A stretch of 64,000 bases of DNA from Ricinus communis (lineage: Eukaryota > Streptophyta > Magnoliopsida > Malpighiales > Euphorbiaceae): assembly GCF_019578655.1 (NCBI RefSeq), contig NC_063263.1, positions 496,001 to 560,000 on the forward strand, written 5' to 3'. A program made the position numbers and the translations under genes. Positions within the stretch are counted from its first letter, which is position 1. Each line of letters begins with the position of its first letter. This document shows positions 1-10,462 of this stretch, in pieces. The notes under the pieces were generated by a model that saw only the letters and a program-made list of their open reading frames with translations, was not told where the DNA came from and did no database searches.

Positions 1-1658
1 ATCAAGTAGGGCTTATCTGATCAAGCATTGAGAACTCCATTAATCCGAGAGCGCCATCACTTGTGTCAGTGAGAATTTTTGGTTTATCTATGTTTTGGCG
101 ATGATGCTTATGCTTATGCGGTACTCTTTGAACATAGAGATAGAACCAGGAAAAGGAAAACAAACATGATCCTCCGAAAGACTATCAGATATGTCTGAGT
201 TGATGCTTTGAGTGCGGAGTAGAAGAATTGTTGGTAGATTTTTCACAAGTCCCCTCGATGATGGAAGATGAGCACGAGTTTCTCCTAACCAACCAGACGG
301 ATGGAAACCATCGACACTCTGAAAGAGATTGCCCGACCATCGATCCTTCCAATTGTTGAAACTCCGACTTTCAAATTGGAAGAGCCCCTAAATCGATTCG
401 AGGCCGAGTCTTGCATCATATAACGTTGTCCTTGTTTGATAGTCGGAAGAGGAAATTGACGATTATCCCTCTAAGCGGATACTTGAAGACATTTGCTTGG
501 AAGAAGGATGGATGGTGTCCGATCCATGTTGCATACTTTCACTGCCATCGGTAAGTAGAAGAAGACTAAATCCATAAAAAGCTTTTGGGAGGCACCCCAA
601 ACTTTATCTTTAATCTTTAATATTTTAACCTTTTGTTTTGAAACATTTTATTAGTTTTAGTTTTCATATTTTCAGTTTTGATTTTATTTCTTTATTTTAT
701 TATTTTCGATTCTCTAGAGCCTTTGCAATTTCCACATGACATTCTCGATGGATGATGGGCAAGGGCGATCTCAATCTTTTATTTTCTGCATTTATTTACT
801 TTATTTTTCATACATGTCATGCACTTGGATTGTATTGCCTTTGTTCTCTTAGTTGAGCATTCCATGCGGGGTATCCATAATATTTACACGAGCGGTGTTC
901 TTCGTGTAAGGGGTGCTTGCGGGTAAACCTTAACTCTCATATGGATTTTTATGTTTATTCGAGTTGATGTATTTTGTTGAGTCTACGATTAATGTCTAGT
1001 TCATTTCTTTAAATAAAAAAAGAAGAAGAAGAAGAAAAAAATATAATAAACAAATCTCTTTAATTATTTATCTTTTGGATTTAGAGCATTCATATGTAGG
1101 CCGTTATTCTATGAAGTAAGGATTTTAGTAAATGATTCTTTTTGTGATCTTAGGCATTTAATCCTTTGAGCATATAATATTGTTTATCATGCCGCACGAA
1201 TCAAAGAAAAGATTTCATCATCAAATCTCGTGATGCCTACCTTACCCTCCCAGCCAATTACAACCTTGGTAAAGACCCTTTGATTTTGGTATTTACTTAT
1301 TCATAGTAGCGAAGATATGATTTATAAGCAAGCTTATGGTGAGGCGGGGTCTTGTGCATTTGCTTGAGGATTTGTTATTCACCTAATATACACTTTGAGC
1401 GACTTGAGTGATCCTACATGCAGGCATTGTTCATGATGTTTGTGTTGGTGTCATTTAAGTTACTCATGCATTAATATTATTTCTATTCTTTGTTAATGAT
1501 TTGTAATTTGATTTATGATCGAGTATCCTTTTTCGAGATGTGTTGAATACTCTCTGTCAGTGGACTAGTAAGCAAGCAGAAAGAGGAATTGCTAGTAGTT
1601 TTATGAGGTGAGTTGTTAATTGCTTGAGGACAAGCAATTAGTAGTTAGTGGTGGAATT
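1..1658 (+). mobile_element. 3' non-coding end of an Athila-like Ty3/gypsy element (left side outside window)
   Basis: No ORF of useful length is open here. The stretch has landmarks of the 3' end of Athila-type elements: the motif TTTGGGAGGCACCCCA near 584-600 that follows the pol region in this lineage, a conserved non-coding block near 1290-1400 that also occurs reversed near 12290-12400, and the sequence GCTTGAGGACAAGCAA (1622-1637) just before the LTR. The purine-rich GTGGTGGAATT at 1648-1658 is the likely polypurine tract. Positions 1-560 may be decayed coding sequence but I could not assign it. Assignment rests on comparison with the two other Athila copies in this window. Confidence 0.65.
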
Positions 1659-3088
1659 TGATAAGCATAGTTTTACACATATTTGCTTGCATATTATTTA
1701 TGTTCTTAGCAATTATTGTGCTTTTATTCCCGGATCACCCGTGTTTTGTGTTCTTTTGCATTTCGAGGAACATTTATAGGACCATCATCGTTGTTTAAGC
1801 AATTATAGATTAATACGCGCGGCAGACGAGAATTCATCAAGATCGGACAAGAGCCCACACGTATACATCGAGCACGGCCTGACTCCGGCCGTGCTCAACC
1901 ATTGGCTTTGATTCTTGAAATTGGCACTTTGAGCATGAGCCTGTGAGCCACCGCGGCCTTCGATCGCGCGTGGTGGCGGCGAGGCGTCCATGGTGGTGGC
2001 CAGCACGGAGGAGAGCGGTGTGAAACCACCTGTTTTCTACCGGACTTCCTGTTTGAAGTGAAATATATAAGAAAAAATGAGTTTTTCTTAAGAGAGAAGG
2101 GAAAAAAGAGTGACATTGAGCTGTATTGGTTCGTTTCTAACTAATAGAGCGCGAGAGAGAGTTGCGGTGGTAAGAATCCTAATCGAATCGTAATCGAATT
2201 AAGGTCCCAAAAGCAGAGTGAGCAATTCAAAAGCGTTTGGGAGATTAACCAAAGTGTAGATCCAGATTTGGAGTGGTTCATCCAATTCGAGAGAAAAGGG
2301 TGTACATGTTTTATTTTCATTATTCTTTCATTGTGATTGATTTCCTAGATTGTTTTAAACATGAACATGTTTAGCTAGACCGATTTAATCCATTCGGGAT
2401 TTCTTTACTATGTTGGCTTGATATTATATTGTTGGATTGTTTGAGTTGGTTTTGTATTCTTCTTGTTTTCGGTATTAATAAGATTATGCATTATTCATGA
2501 GACGTTGTGAATTGTGATGTTTAGATTGCTTTATGAGATTGAGAAATCCGTTTGGCAATTGGAATTTTGAATAATAAGAACTGGTTAATAATCACTTAGA
2601 GATAAGGATAATTAACTAGCCGGATTAAGAATTAACAAAGCTTAATAGAGGCGGATTAAAGCTTAATGCTAATTTAAGAATCAATCGTTAGGAAGAGATT
2701 CCAACTTTAGGTTATTAGGTTTAGGAATTTGGTTATCTCGAGAGAAACTAAATAAGAACAAATAATCACCTGGTAGCATAATTAGACTCACCGATCCTTT
2801 ATCTTTGTTCGGTTGCCAACTAGTTTAGATTCCCTTTGGGTTTGTCTTCTTGTCTTGATTATTTCATTTATCAATTACTCCTGCATCTCCCTCGGAACTT
2901 AGCTTGTAGTTAATAGTTAGTTTAGAAACTATTCATTATCCATTTTAGGTTAATATAACAAAGAACAAGGGAGTAACTCTGGGCTTTCACTTTCCCGAGG
3001 AATACGACCTTTATACTCGCCATTAGTGCTAGACTGCATCGATAGGTACACTTCCTTAGATTGTAGCTAACACGAGTAGCACCCATCA
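1659..3088 (+). repeat. Athila-like LTR (3' LTR of the preceding element)
   Basis: The segment starts TGATAAGCATAG and ends ACCCATCA, so it has the TG...CA ends of an LTR, and it follows a polypurine tract. Start and end resemble the LTRs at 16005-17482, 29215-30686 and 56181-57666: an opening with TTACACATATTT, a late block AAAGGGTGTACATGTT (2295-2310), and a terminal block on the theme gatActcgccattagtgct. A perfect 10-bp inverted repeat (GAGCACGGCC 1870-1879 / GGCCGTGCTC 1887-1896) lies about 210 bp into the LTR. The next bases belong to a copia reverse transcriptase, so this Athila element had inserted into a copia element. Confidence 0.75.
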
Positions 3089-4255
3089 AAGTGCATGTGA
3101 ACAACCTCCTGATTTGGAGCATCATGAATTTTCAAACCACGTATTCAAATTAGCTAAGGCATATGGATTTAAAAAAAGGTCCTAGAGCTTGGTATAAAAG
3201 GCTTAGTTCTTTTTTATTGTAAAATGGTATGACAAAAGGGAAGGTTGACACAACACTATTTTTAAAATTACATAAGCATGACATTTTAGTTGTTCAAATT
3301 TATGTTGATGATATAATATTTGGTGCTACTAATGAACCCTTGTATGAGGAATTTTCTAAGTGCATGACTAGGGGACTTGAGATGAGCGTGATGGGTGAGC
3401 TCAAGTTCTTCATAGGATTGCAAATTATGCAATGCAACGATGGCATCTTCATCAATCAATTCAGATACACAAGGAAAATTCTCAAGAAATTTAGAATGGA
3501 AGGATGCAAGATTGCTAAGACGCCAATGAGTACATCAACTAAACACAAAGATGAGAAGGGTAAGCCTATTAATGAGAACAAATATAGAGGTATGATCGAA
3601 TCTATACTCTATCTCACAACTTCTAGACCCAATATTATGTTTACTGTTTGTTTGTGTGCTCGCGTTCAATCTAGTCCTAAAGAGTCTCATTTGCATGTTG
3701 TTAAGAGAATTCTAAAATACTTGCAAGGAACCATGCATTTAGGTCCTTGGTATCCTAAGGATACTTCATTTAACATAATTGGCTTCTCTGATGCAGATTA
3801 TGCAGGTAATCTTTTAGATAGAAAGAGAACTTTTGGAACTTGTCAATTTCTTAGGTGTATGTTTGGTATCTTGGTTTAGTAAGAAGCAAGTCTTGGTTGC
3901 CTTATACACCACCGAAGCGGAGTACGTTGTGGTAGGATGTTGTTATACCCAAATTCTATAAATAAAACAACAACTTAAGGATTATGGCAAATTACTTAGT
4001 CACATTCCAATTAAATATGACAATACTAGTGCTATAAACTTGTCTAAGAACTCCATTCAACATTCTATGAGCAAACATATAAACATTAGACATCACTTTT
4101 TAAGAAATCATGTCCAAAATGGTGATCTAGTATTAGAGTTCATTGACAAAAATAATCAACTTTGTGACATATTCACCAAACCTCTTAGTGAAGATAGATT
4201 AAATTTTATTAAAAGGGAACATGTATGTTTGATGAAAAATTTCTCAGATTGATTA
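3089..4255 (+). pseudogene. Ty1/copia pol fragment: reverse transcriptase and RNase H
   Basis: Copia reverse transcriptase begins abruptly at the end of the Athila LTR with codons for a QPP-D-LEHHEF stretch (3099 on). A broken KLAKA-PRAWY segment follows near 3150-3200, then a 216-codon open stretch from 3229. This contains the catalytic YVDDIIFG motif (about residues 25-32), GELKFFIGLQI, and an RNase H start GFSDADYAG. After a frameshift near 3870 the RNase H continues with SKKQ, TEAEYV and the tail KHINIRHHFLRNHVQ (4070-4115), ending near 4250 with LCDIFTKPL. The family is Ty1/copia by the order RT then RNase H at the 3' end of pol. Gag, protease and integrase are absent, and at least two frameshifts and several stops make it a dead fragment. 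Confidence 0.85.
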
Positions 4256-4535
4256 TTCTTTATTTGATTGTGAAAATTGTTGAATGGATTTGAACATGGA
4301 TCAATGTGATAATTTTGTTGTGAATTCATCCATTCATACATCAATATGAATTGCATATGATATGGGACTTAAGATGAAAATATTAGTTTTAAAATATTTT
4401 AATTATGAATTGGGGAGTGGACTTAGGGTATGTTAACACCTGGACCATTATAATTTCTTGTGTCTCATTCTTTATACTCTTGTAATTTTTTTACTAAATA
4501 TATTTTTAATTTCTCATCCTTCTCCACTTTATTGC
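4256..4535 (+). other. AT-rich tail of the copia fragment
   Basis: This stretch follows the copia RNase H stop and precedes the gypsy integrase. It probably holds the copia 3' untranslated region and perhaps part of its LTR, but I could not find LTR ends or a target duplication. The exact copia/gypsy junction lies between about 4450 and 4535. Confidence 0.3.
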
Positions 4536-5519
4536 ATGTAGGAAAACCGATGATGCACAACATGTTGCTGAATTGTTCTTTAGAGAAATTGTACGTTTAC
4601 ATGGTATGCCTAGAACTATTGTCAGTGATAGGGACACCAAGTTTTTGAGCTATTTTTGGAAGACCTTATGGGGTAAACTGGGAACTAAATTACTTTTTTC
4701 TACTATGTCATCCCGATGATGTAACTGTCAAGGACCGAGGTAGTAAATAGAACTTTGTCATGATTACTTAGGACCATGGTTAAACGAAACTTGAGAACAT
4801 GGGAAAATTGTTTGCCGTGATGTTGAATTTGCATATAATCGTAGTATGCATTCTTCTACTCAATTTTGCCCATTTGAGATTGTTTATGGCTTTATTCCTT
4901 TGAGTCCTTTAGATTTGATTGCTTTACCTTCGGAGTTGAACAAGTGAATTTAGATGGTACAAGAAGGCTGAATTTGTGTTGAAGTTGCATGAGCAAGTGC
5001 GTGCAAATTTGAAAGCGATAATGAACAAAACACCAAACAAGCATAATAAGGGCCTTAAAAAGCATGGTATTTGAAGTTGGTGATTGGGTTTGGGTGCACT
5101 TCAGGAAGGAAAGGTTTCCCAATCAAAGAAAATCAAAGTTGATGCCACGTGGTGATGGTCCATTTGAAGTAATAGAGCGCATCAACGATAATGCATATAA
5201 AGTTGACTTACCTCAGTGAGTATAATGTTAGTGCTACTTTTAATGTTGCTGATTTGTCTCCTTTTGATTTTGATGAAGGCGTGATTCGAGGTCTAATCCT
5301 TTCGAAAGAGGGAATGATGCAACCAAAGATGCATCTAAGTCAACTAGCATGGATCCACTAGCCTATGGAGGACCGATGACACGAGCAAGGAGTAAAAGGT
5401 TCAAGCAAGCCTTAAATTCTTACTTGGAGCATGTTTTGAAGATGGCTAATGATGGTGCTTTTAATGAAGATAACAACGCCTTGAAGATAGTGACATTAAT
5501 TGCTATTAATGAAGCTTAA
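4536..5519 (+). pseudogene. Ty3/gypsy integrase, C-terminal half (chromovirus-like)
   Basis: Reading forward from about 4542 the frame gives [20 protein letters not shown], then PRTIVSDRD (second catalytic Asp of the DDE integrase core) and [14 protein letters not shown] shift near 4700 breaks the CHPQTDGQTEVVNRT block. Further pieces are FCPFEIVYG (4865-4892), a [17 protein letters not shown] block (about 5090-5142), [20 protein letters not shown] (5151-5212) and, after it, NVADLSPFDFDEG. The C-terminal tail with GPMTRARSK is near 5371-5400. The same order and wording recur reversed at 9554-10188, so both copies are one lineage. No chromodomain could be seen. Multiple frameshifts and stops; RT and the integrase N-terminus are missing. 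Confidence 0.8.
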
Positions 5520-6231
5520 ACTTCCGGTCATGGAACAAGGTCAAGGTCAAAGATCGGGATCAAAGTCAACAGGCTTTCCTAGGGTTTCTAGAAGCATTGG
5601 GCCACATAGGGTTTTGTAGCTGTACATCAAGCTTTACAAGCACCGCGCATTAGGTTTCTGAAGCATGGAGGTCTCACTCTAACCGCAGTGACCACTTAAT
5701 TATGCTTATGCTAGAGGATTAGGAGCGCGCACATTATTGAAGTCTTTTAGTTTGATTCTTTATTGCTTATCTCTTAGTCCTTTTTAGGGTTAGAATCATT
5801 TCAAAACTCTATAAATAGAGCTATGTATTTCGGGCTAAAGGACATAAGATCAATATACATTTCGAATGAAGTTTAATTTGAGTTGTTAACTCTTATTCCT
5901 TAAGGTGTTCCTTATTGAATTTCTTGAGATTAAATTAACTTGTTTGATTTAGTTTCACATCTACATGTTTCATCAATCAATTAACTTTTTATTAGTTTCT
6001 TGAGTTGTTTGAATATTCTTCATCTATTTATAACTAAAGGGCTTAGTAGTTCTATTGCTAAGTTTGTTAGTTCCATAATCAATTGCAAACTTTCAAGTTA
6101 GATCTTGGGGCGACAAATTCGAACTTATTGGTAAGGGTGCTTCCTCTTAAATAGGGAGAGCGTTTATCAGTTTGATTTTCTCACCATTACTTATCTTGGT
6201 GTTTGAACGTATCCGGTTCGAGTTCGTATCA
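5520..6231 (+). repeat. Probable 3' LTR of the gypsy fragment (start uncertain)
   Basis: Downstream of the integrase tail lies a non-coding block with a promoter-like CTATAAATAGAG (5811-5822), a T-rich leader, and a sharp end at GTTCGTATCA (6222-6231). The next bases belong to an unrelated element. Position after pol, TATA box and CA end support an LTR. The TG start could not be fixed; it lies somewhere within about 5520-5650. No second copy is in the window to confirm it. Confidence 0.5.
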
Positions 6232-6340
6232 CGCGGCCATAGGGACCAAAGTGCACAATGTGTGAAAGTGTAGTGATGTAAAAATCACTCATTAAATAAT
6301 AAAATTAAAGACATACATATACTGGAATCAACTTCTCTTA

Positions 6341-6358
6341 TCCCCAGCGGAGTCGCCA
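6341..6358 (-). other. tRNA primer-binding site of an Ogre/Tat-like element
   Basis: On the minus strand this reads TGGCGACTCCGCTGGGGA, the primer-binding site form widespread in plant Ogre/Tat-type gypsy elements. It lies two bases inside a possible LTR end (rc ...CCGCCTACA at 6360). About 110 bp of internal leader (6232-6340) follow before the unrelated LTR at 6231 cuts the element off. Confidence 0.7.
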
Positions 6359-6359
6359 T

Positions 6360-7004
6360 TGTAGGCGGCGGTTTCGGGCATGCACCCAGGTGTCTTTAGA
6401 GATTACGACACTAGAAGGCTTTTCAACCTAATTAGAAACATGCTAACTAGTCACAAAGACTAGCACATAGATAGGAGTCACCGCCTGAGTAACCGAGACA
6501 CTTTTACTGATGAATGATGTTTCTCGATTCCATAAGGAGGCTTACGCCTCAAATTCAAATATGGATTCAAAAGCCAACTTTCTTATTTGTATATATTTTT
6601 CTTTAATTTTATTTTTTAATAGGTTATTCCCTATAAATGCAACATCTATATATTACACATCAAGCACTACAGCATGTGAGGTCCTCTTAAATCTAGCCTA
6701 TTTTATTAAAGCCTAGCCCATACTTCAAGTTATTTACCTAACTTACTAATTAATTATGTACAAAGACCACTTAGTCCAGCCTAGTTACAAGTTATGCTTT
6801 GATTTCCAAATTCTAGAAATGTAGTAACTTTCATCATCGAGTTTTTCATTATTCCCTTGATATCTAGATCTAGAAAATGGATGCTGACACCAATATTGAA
6901 AAAGATCCTCCTATAAATCATCTAGTTTAAATTAAAGACTTTAGTCTCTACTCATATACATTAATTTATAAAATTTATAATTTTATAATCATCCTCATTC
7001 TTAT
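6360..7004 (-). repeat. Ogre/Tat-like LTR piece (5' LTR, minus strand), shortened
   Basis: On the minus strand this lies directly upstream of the PBS, so it is a 5' LTR. The part 6640-6900 matches 60240-60420 and 62140-62200 in the same orientation: blocks on the theme GCATGTGAGGTCC, TTTTATTAAAGCC and AATTATGTACAA, then ATGGATGCTGAC against ATGGTTGCTGAC. Between those blocks the right-hand copy has about 1.7 kb that is missing here. The Tat element at 7005 inserted beside or within this LTR. Confidence 0.55.
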
Positions 7005-7446
7005 TGATAACTCAGTTGTTGAATGAGCTATCAATAAGATCTCCAACGACCTAATCTCCGGAGTACCTGCAACGATGGTTAGAAAGTACCAGACAGGGTT
7101 GTCCAGCCACTCACTCTAATGATTAAGTCAGTAATTTGTGAAGGATTCCTTAAGAATAATGAGTGTGTAAAGTAGTATGTACCTGTGAATATGGTGCATT
7201 GGTTCCTTATATAGACATTGAAAATCTTCCAATCCTATTAGAAGTGGAACGTGCACGTCTGTAGGTCCTACTTATATAAGGACTTGTCTTCTTAGCTATT
7301 AGTAGAGTTCTAGGTCGGATAAGACTCTTCGACTAGAGTCCAAACATGACACAATCTCTAACACTCCCTATTATAGTAAGATACAGGCTTGGTCAACCCT
7401 AACTTTTTTGGCGCATGATAGGTTGGCATATAATGCTTAGTTATCA
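7005..7446 (-). repeat. 3' LTR of the Tat element
   Basis: Starts TGATAACTCAG on the plus strand and ends TTAGTTATCA, so both ends are TG...CA on either strand. It matches 42029-42477 over its whole length, including TTCCAATCCTATTAGAA and the promoter-like ACTTATATAAGGACTTGTC (7269-7287). On the minus strand it is preceded by a polypurine tract, which makes it the 3' LTR. Confidence 0.85.
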
Positions 7447-7470
7447 TTAGTCCCCCCCCCCCTTTTTTCT
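7447..7470 (-). other. Polypurine tract of the Tat element
   Basis: On the minus strand this is a run of A then eleven G (plus strand C11 at 7452-7462, T6 at 7463-7468) ending just before the LTR start TGATAACTAA. Plus-strand DNA synthesis of retroelements starts at such tracts. Confidence 0.8.
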
Positions 7471-8709
7471 AAGAGTATTTATGCTCGATATTTTTTATTC
7501 ATACTCAGTTAACTTTTTCCTTTTGATGAGCTTAATTCCTCCGAATAGACGGGAATTGAGAAAGGCTTTACTTATGCTTCTGATAATACTTCTACAAAAT
7601 GTAAGCTTATTAGGATTGTTCTTTAAATTCAGAATTCCTGAGATGCCTGACATACCTTCTGACGCCTCGCATGCTGTGCTCACCCTTATGAAAATTGGTT
7701 TTCATTTATGGCCTATCAAATATCGATTATTCCCTTATATTCCAAAATCTACCTGTGTTGGTAAGGAGGGTATTCTCCTCTGTTGCCAACAGCTTATAAA
7801 AACCCCATTTTTCTTCATTTCTAACATTTCTCGCTATTTTCTCCTTCAACCTTTGATACCCTCATTTTTCTTCTTGCTATTCGTCTTCTTCAAGAGAACC
7901 TAAGATCATTTATGCTCCTTCACAAGTTCTAGTTTTTTCACTAGTAAGTGCACTTGTTCCCTCTTTTTATGGTTTATTGGCTTTGTAGACTATTGTTCCT
8001 TCTTTTCTCTTTAATTTGACCTTACTCTTCGATTTCCATGTAATCGCCTCCACTTCCTTCTCCTCTTTTAGAGATTGAGTCTGCTGATGGGGATGAGTTT
8101 GTCCAAACTCATTCCCAAAACCTCCCTGGTGACTCTTTTTTAGAATATCAACCAACTTCTCACTAGAAAGGGGTGGAGGTTCCTAATTCCTCCTCTGAAG
8201 ATGGTGAGAATGATCACCATCTGTACCCTTCAAAAATGACCTTGACCCGACTTGGGTATGTCCAAGATCGGTATAAAATCCTGACCTTTTATACTTTAAA
8301 AGAGGTTCTAAAAGACTTTTTGGGAAACATCATTCTTGTTCAGTTCCTGAGCCCGAACATATAGTTTTATATAAGGAACATCTAAAAGCTAGCTTAAGAC
8401 TTCCTTTAGATCCCTTCATTAGGTCGTTAATTCTTGAAATGAACGTGTCCATAGCCCAGCTTCACCCGAACTCAATTCTCCTACTCGTTGCTTTTAAGCA
8501 ACTGTTTAAAAATTCTAGTATAGTTCTAACCCCTACTTTTTCTTTAGTTTTTACCTGGTTGCTCAAGCTTTTGAGTGTTCTTTTATATATTTAAGGGTCC
8601 GAGCTGGGTCTAAGTGATTGGACGGACTTGTCTTTTCTATTTATAACTGGTGTGACCCTTTTTTTGTCGCCGATAAAATTGATTTTACTAATCTTCTGAG
8701 AAGATGACA
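7471..8709 (+). pseudogene. Antisense ORF of the Tat element, first part (putative gypsy-type transposon domain)
   Basis: This lies between integrase and 3' LTR and is coded on the strand opposite to gag-pol, as known for extra ORFs of Tat-lineage elements. A promoter-like TATAAAAA (7795-7802) is followed by a pyrimidine-rich leader. From about 8350 a clear domain is open: EPEHIVLYKEHLKASLRL, PLDPFIRSLILEM, and AQLHPNSILLLVAF (to about 8500). This resembles the plant family named putative gypsy-type transposon (Transposase_28). The frame ends at a TAA near 8592. The ORF is cut at 8709 by the chromovirus and goes on at 22822. Stops and shifts before 8350 show decay. The open frame 7481-7903 has no family features and is probably chance. 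Confidence 0.6.
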
Positions 8710-8714
8710 TGTTC
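8710..8714. repeat. Target-site duplication TGTTC (left)
   Basis: The five bases TGTTC stand directly before the LTR start at 8715 and again at 22817-22821, directly after the other LTR. This fixes both ends of the chromovirus-like element. Confidence 0.9.
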
Positions 8715-9553
8715 TGATGGGAATTGTAGGTTTCGTCAATTAACTCCCTAATAGCAAAAATACTATGATAAGTTGAATTAGAAGAAAACTAGAAATTACC
8801 AATTTAATCCACAAATTTGGATCGTTTAAAGATTGAAGTAAGAAGATGGATGCTATTTAACCCCTTTACCAACAAGGATAAAGATACTAAGATAGACTTT
8901 GAATTTTCTCTTATGCCACAAACAAGAAAGTTTGATAAATAACAAGAAAACAAAGATTTAGATTTTGACACCACAAGCTAGAATAAAGCTTGATAAGTCA
9001 CAAAGTTCAAGCAAGAAATTAAAGACAAAATTCCTCACAATAAAACTCAAACAAAGTTATAATTCATATATCAAATTCAATCATGCTCCAAAAGAAAGAA
9101 AAGGACTTGTTTACATAGAGTACAAGTCCATGCACACACTACTAAAATAGACTCACACACATAGGATTACTTTTACTCTTAAATGGCCTCAGTAACCACT
9201 ACCCACACTAATAGCCATTACTTGGTATTAATTACCCCATTAACTTGTATATGGTGGCTCTTAATAACCACTACCCACATTGATAGCCATTACTTGGTAT
9301 TAATTACCCCATTAACTTGTATATGGTGGCTACATGTAACCCTAATTGTTATTAACACAAAAACAAGCTAAATATTATTCCTTGGGCCTCCATGGATGCC
9401 TTATTAGGTTGAAATTCTTGGGCTTTCCAAATGTCCCTAATTAAACCCAATATGGCTTGTTGAAGCTTCTTGGATTTGGACCTTGTGATTGGGCCTTCTT
9501 GTACTATTAATGGATCTTGGATCTCTTTAAGCTTTGAACTTGGATTCACATCA
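8715..9553 (-). repeat. 3' LTR of the chromovirus-like element
   Basis: Begins TGATGGGAATTG and ends GGATTCACATCA. It carries a 73-bp unit twice in tandem (9192-9264 and 9265-9337), starting TAACCACTACCC and ending with ATGGTGGCT. The partner LTR has the second unit cut short, which explains most of the 22-bp length difference (839 against 817 bp). Confidence 0.9.
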
Positions 9554-9569
9554 TTCCCCCCTTTCTTCA
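9554..9569 (-). other. Polypurine tract of the chromovirus-like element
   Basis: Minus strand reads GAAGAAAGGGGGGAA directly before the LTR start TGATGTGAATCC. It overlaps the end of the coding region. Confidence 0.8.
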
Positions 9570-10188
9570 AAAGGATTTGTCCACAAATCAGCTCCATCAT
9601 CTTCATCACTTGGAAGTTCTAGCTTGTAGGCATTGTTGTTGATGCACTGAAGCACTCTAAAAGGACCATCTTCTCTTGGCATAAGCTTTGATTTCCTTTG
9701 CTTAGGAAATCTTTCCTTCCTCAAGTGCACCCACACCTAATCTCCGGGCTAAAAAATGACTTGCTTCCTCCCTTTGTCATGTTGCTTTTCATATTGGAGT
9801 GTCTTCTTCTCAATGTTTGCATGCACCTTCTCATGCAAAGTCTTGATGAATTCAGCTTTTTATTTCCCCTCTAAATTAGCTTTGTTCAACGACAATGGTA
9901 GCAAATCTAATGGAGTCAATGGATTCAATCCATACACAACTTCAAAGGGCGAGGACTTTGTTGAACCATGAACACTCCTATTGTAAGCAAATTCCACATG
10001 TGGCAAACATTCTTCCCAATTCTTCAGATTTCTTTAGATGACAGCCCTCAAAAGTGTTGCAAGTGTCCTATTGACCACCTCTGTTTTTCCATCCGTTTGC
10101 GGATGACAAGTTGTAGAATACAAAAGCTTTGTCCCCATCTTTCCCCAAAGAGTCTTCCAAAAGTGACTTAGGAATTTGACATCCCTAT
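9554..10188 (-). pseudogene. Integrase C-terminal part of the chromovirus-like element
   Basis: Minus-strand reading continues the integrase interrupted at 17485: [14 protein letters not shown] (10180 down), [20 protein letters not shown] (about 10120-10060, containing the catalytic-core region before the Glu), then [17 protein letters not shown] (9728-9680) and [19 protein letters not shown]. An in-frame stop falls after RAVI (10034), and another before VWVHLRK. The block NVSATFNVADLSPF, present in the copy at 4536-5519, is missing after KLELP, so about 20 codons are deleted. The tail contains NPFEERG and, inside the LTR, GPITRSKSKK. The part also holds the PPT against the LTR. Confidence 0.85.
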
Positions 10189-10255
10189 TGATGGGCTCTT
10201 TATACAACCTACACCTAAGGCAGTGAACCGACCGATGCAGCCTAGCACTAGTGAG
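10189..10255 (-). repeat. Third, truncated LTR end
   Basis: Plus strand starts TGATGGGCTCTTTATAC and matches the LTR ends at 10463 and 16005 for about 65 bp up to CCTAGCACTAGTGAG. There it jumps into leader sequence (CTCCTGGTCATAAAC). The shared GAG at the joint suggests a microhomology deletion. Confidence 0.75.
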
Positions 10256-10462
10256 CTCCTGGTCATAAACTACATGAAACCGAAAGTCCACACAACCACC
10301 AATCAACAAAAATAATATAATAATAAATAATAAATAATAAAAAATAAAAATAAATAAATAAAGAATAAATGAATAAGCAAATAATGACTAAATTAACACA
10401 AAACAATTCACTCAGTTCAATTCGTTGTGTACATATCGACTGCAAGAACGACTAAAAAAACT
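10256..10462 (-). repeat. Second copy of the Athila leader with AT-rich simple repeat
   Basis: The bases GGTCATAAACTACATGAAAC and the following A/T-rich stretch (10306-10375, built of AATAAT and AAATAAATA units) match 15810-15960, the untranslated leader behind the 5' LTR. A degenerate primer-binding site probably lies at 10440-10460. It stands outside the second LTR, which a simple two-LTR element would not have. Confidence 0.7.

Noticed and set aside
7481..7903. 140-codon open frame on the plus strand near the Tat 3' LTR
   Set aside because: It begins inside the PPT side, has no family-like motif, and the promoter-like box of the antisense ORF lies within it. Probably a chance frame.
10306..10400. 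AT-rich AATAAT array as a satellite or replication origin
   Set aside because: It is the leader of an Athila element, present again at 15860-15930. Simple-sequence drift explains it.
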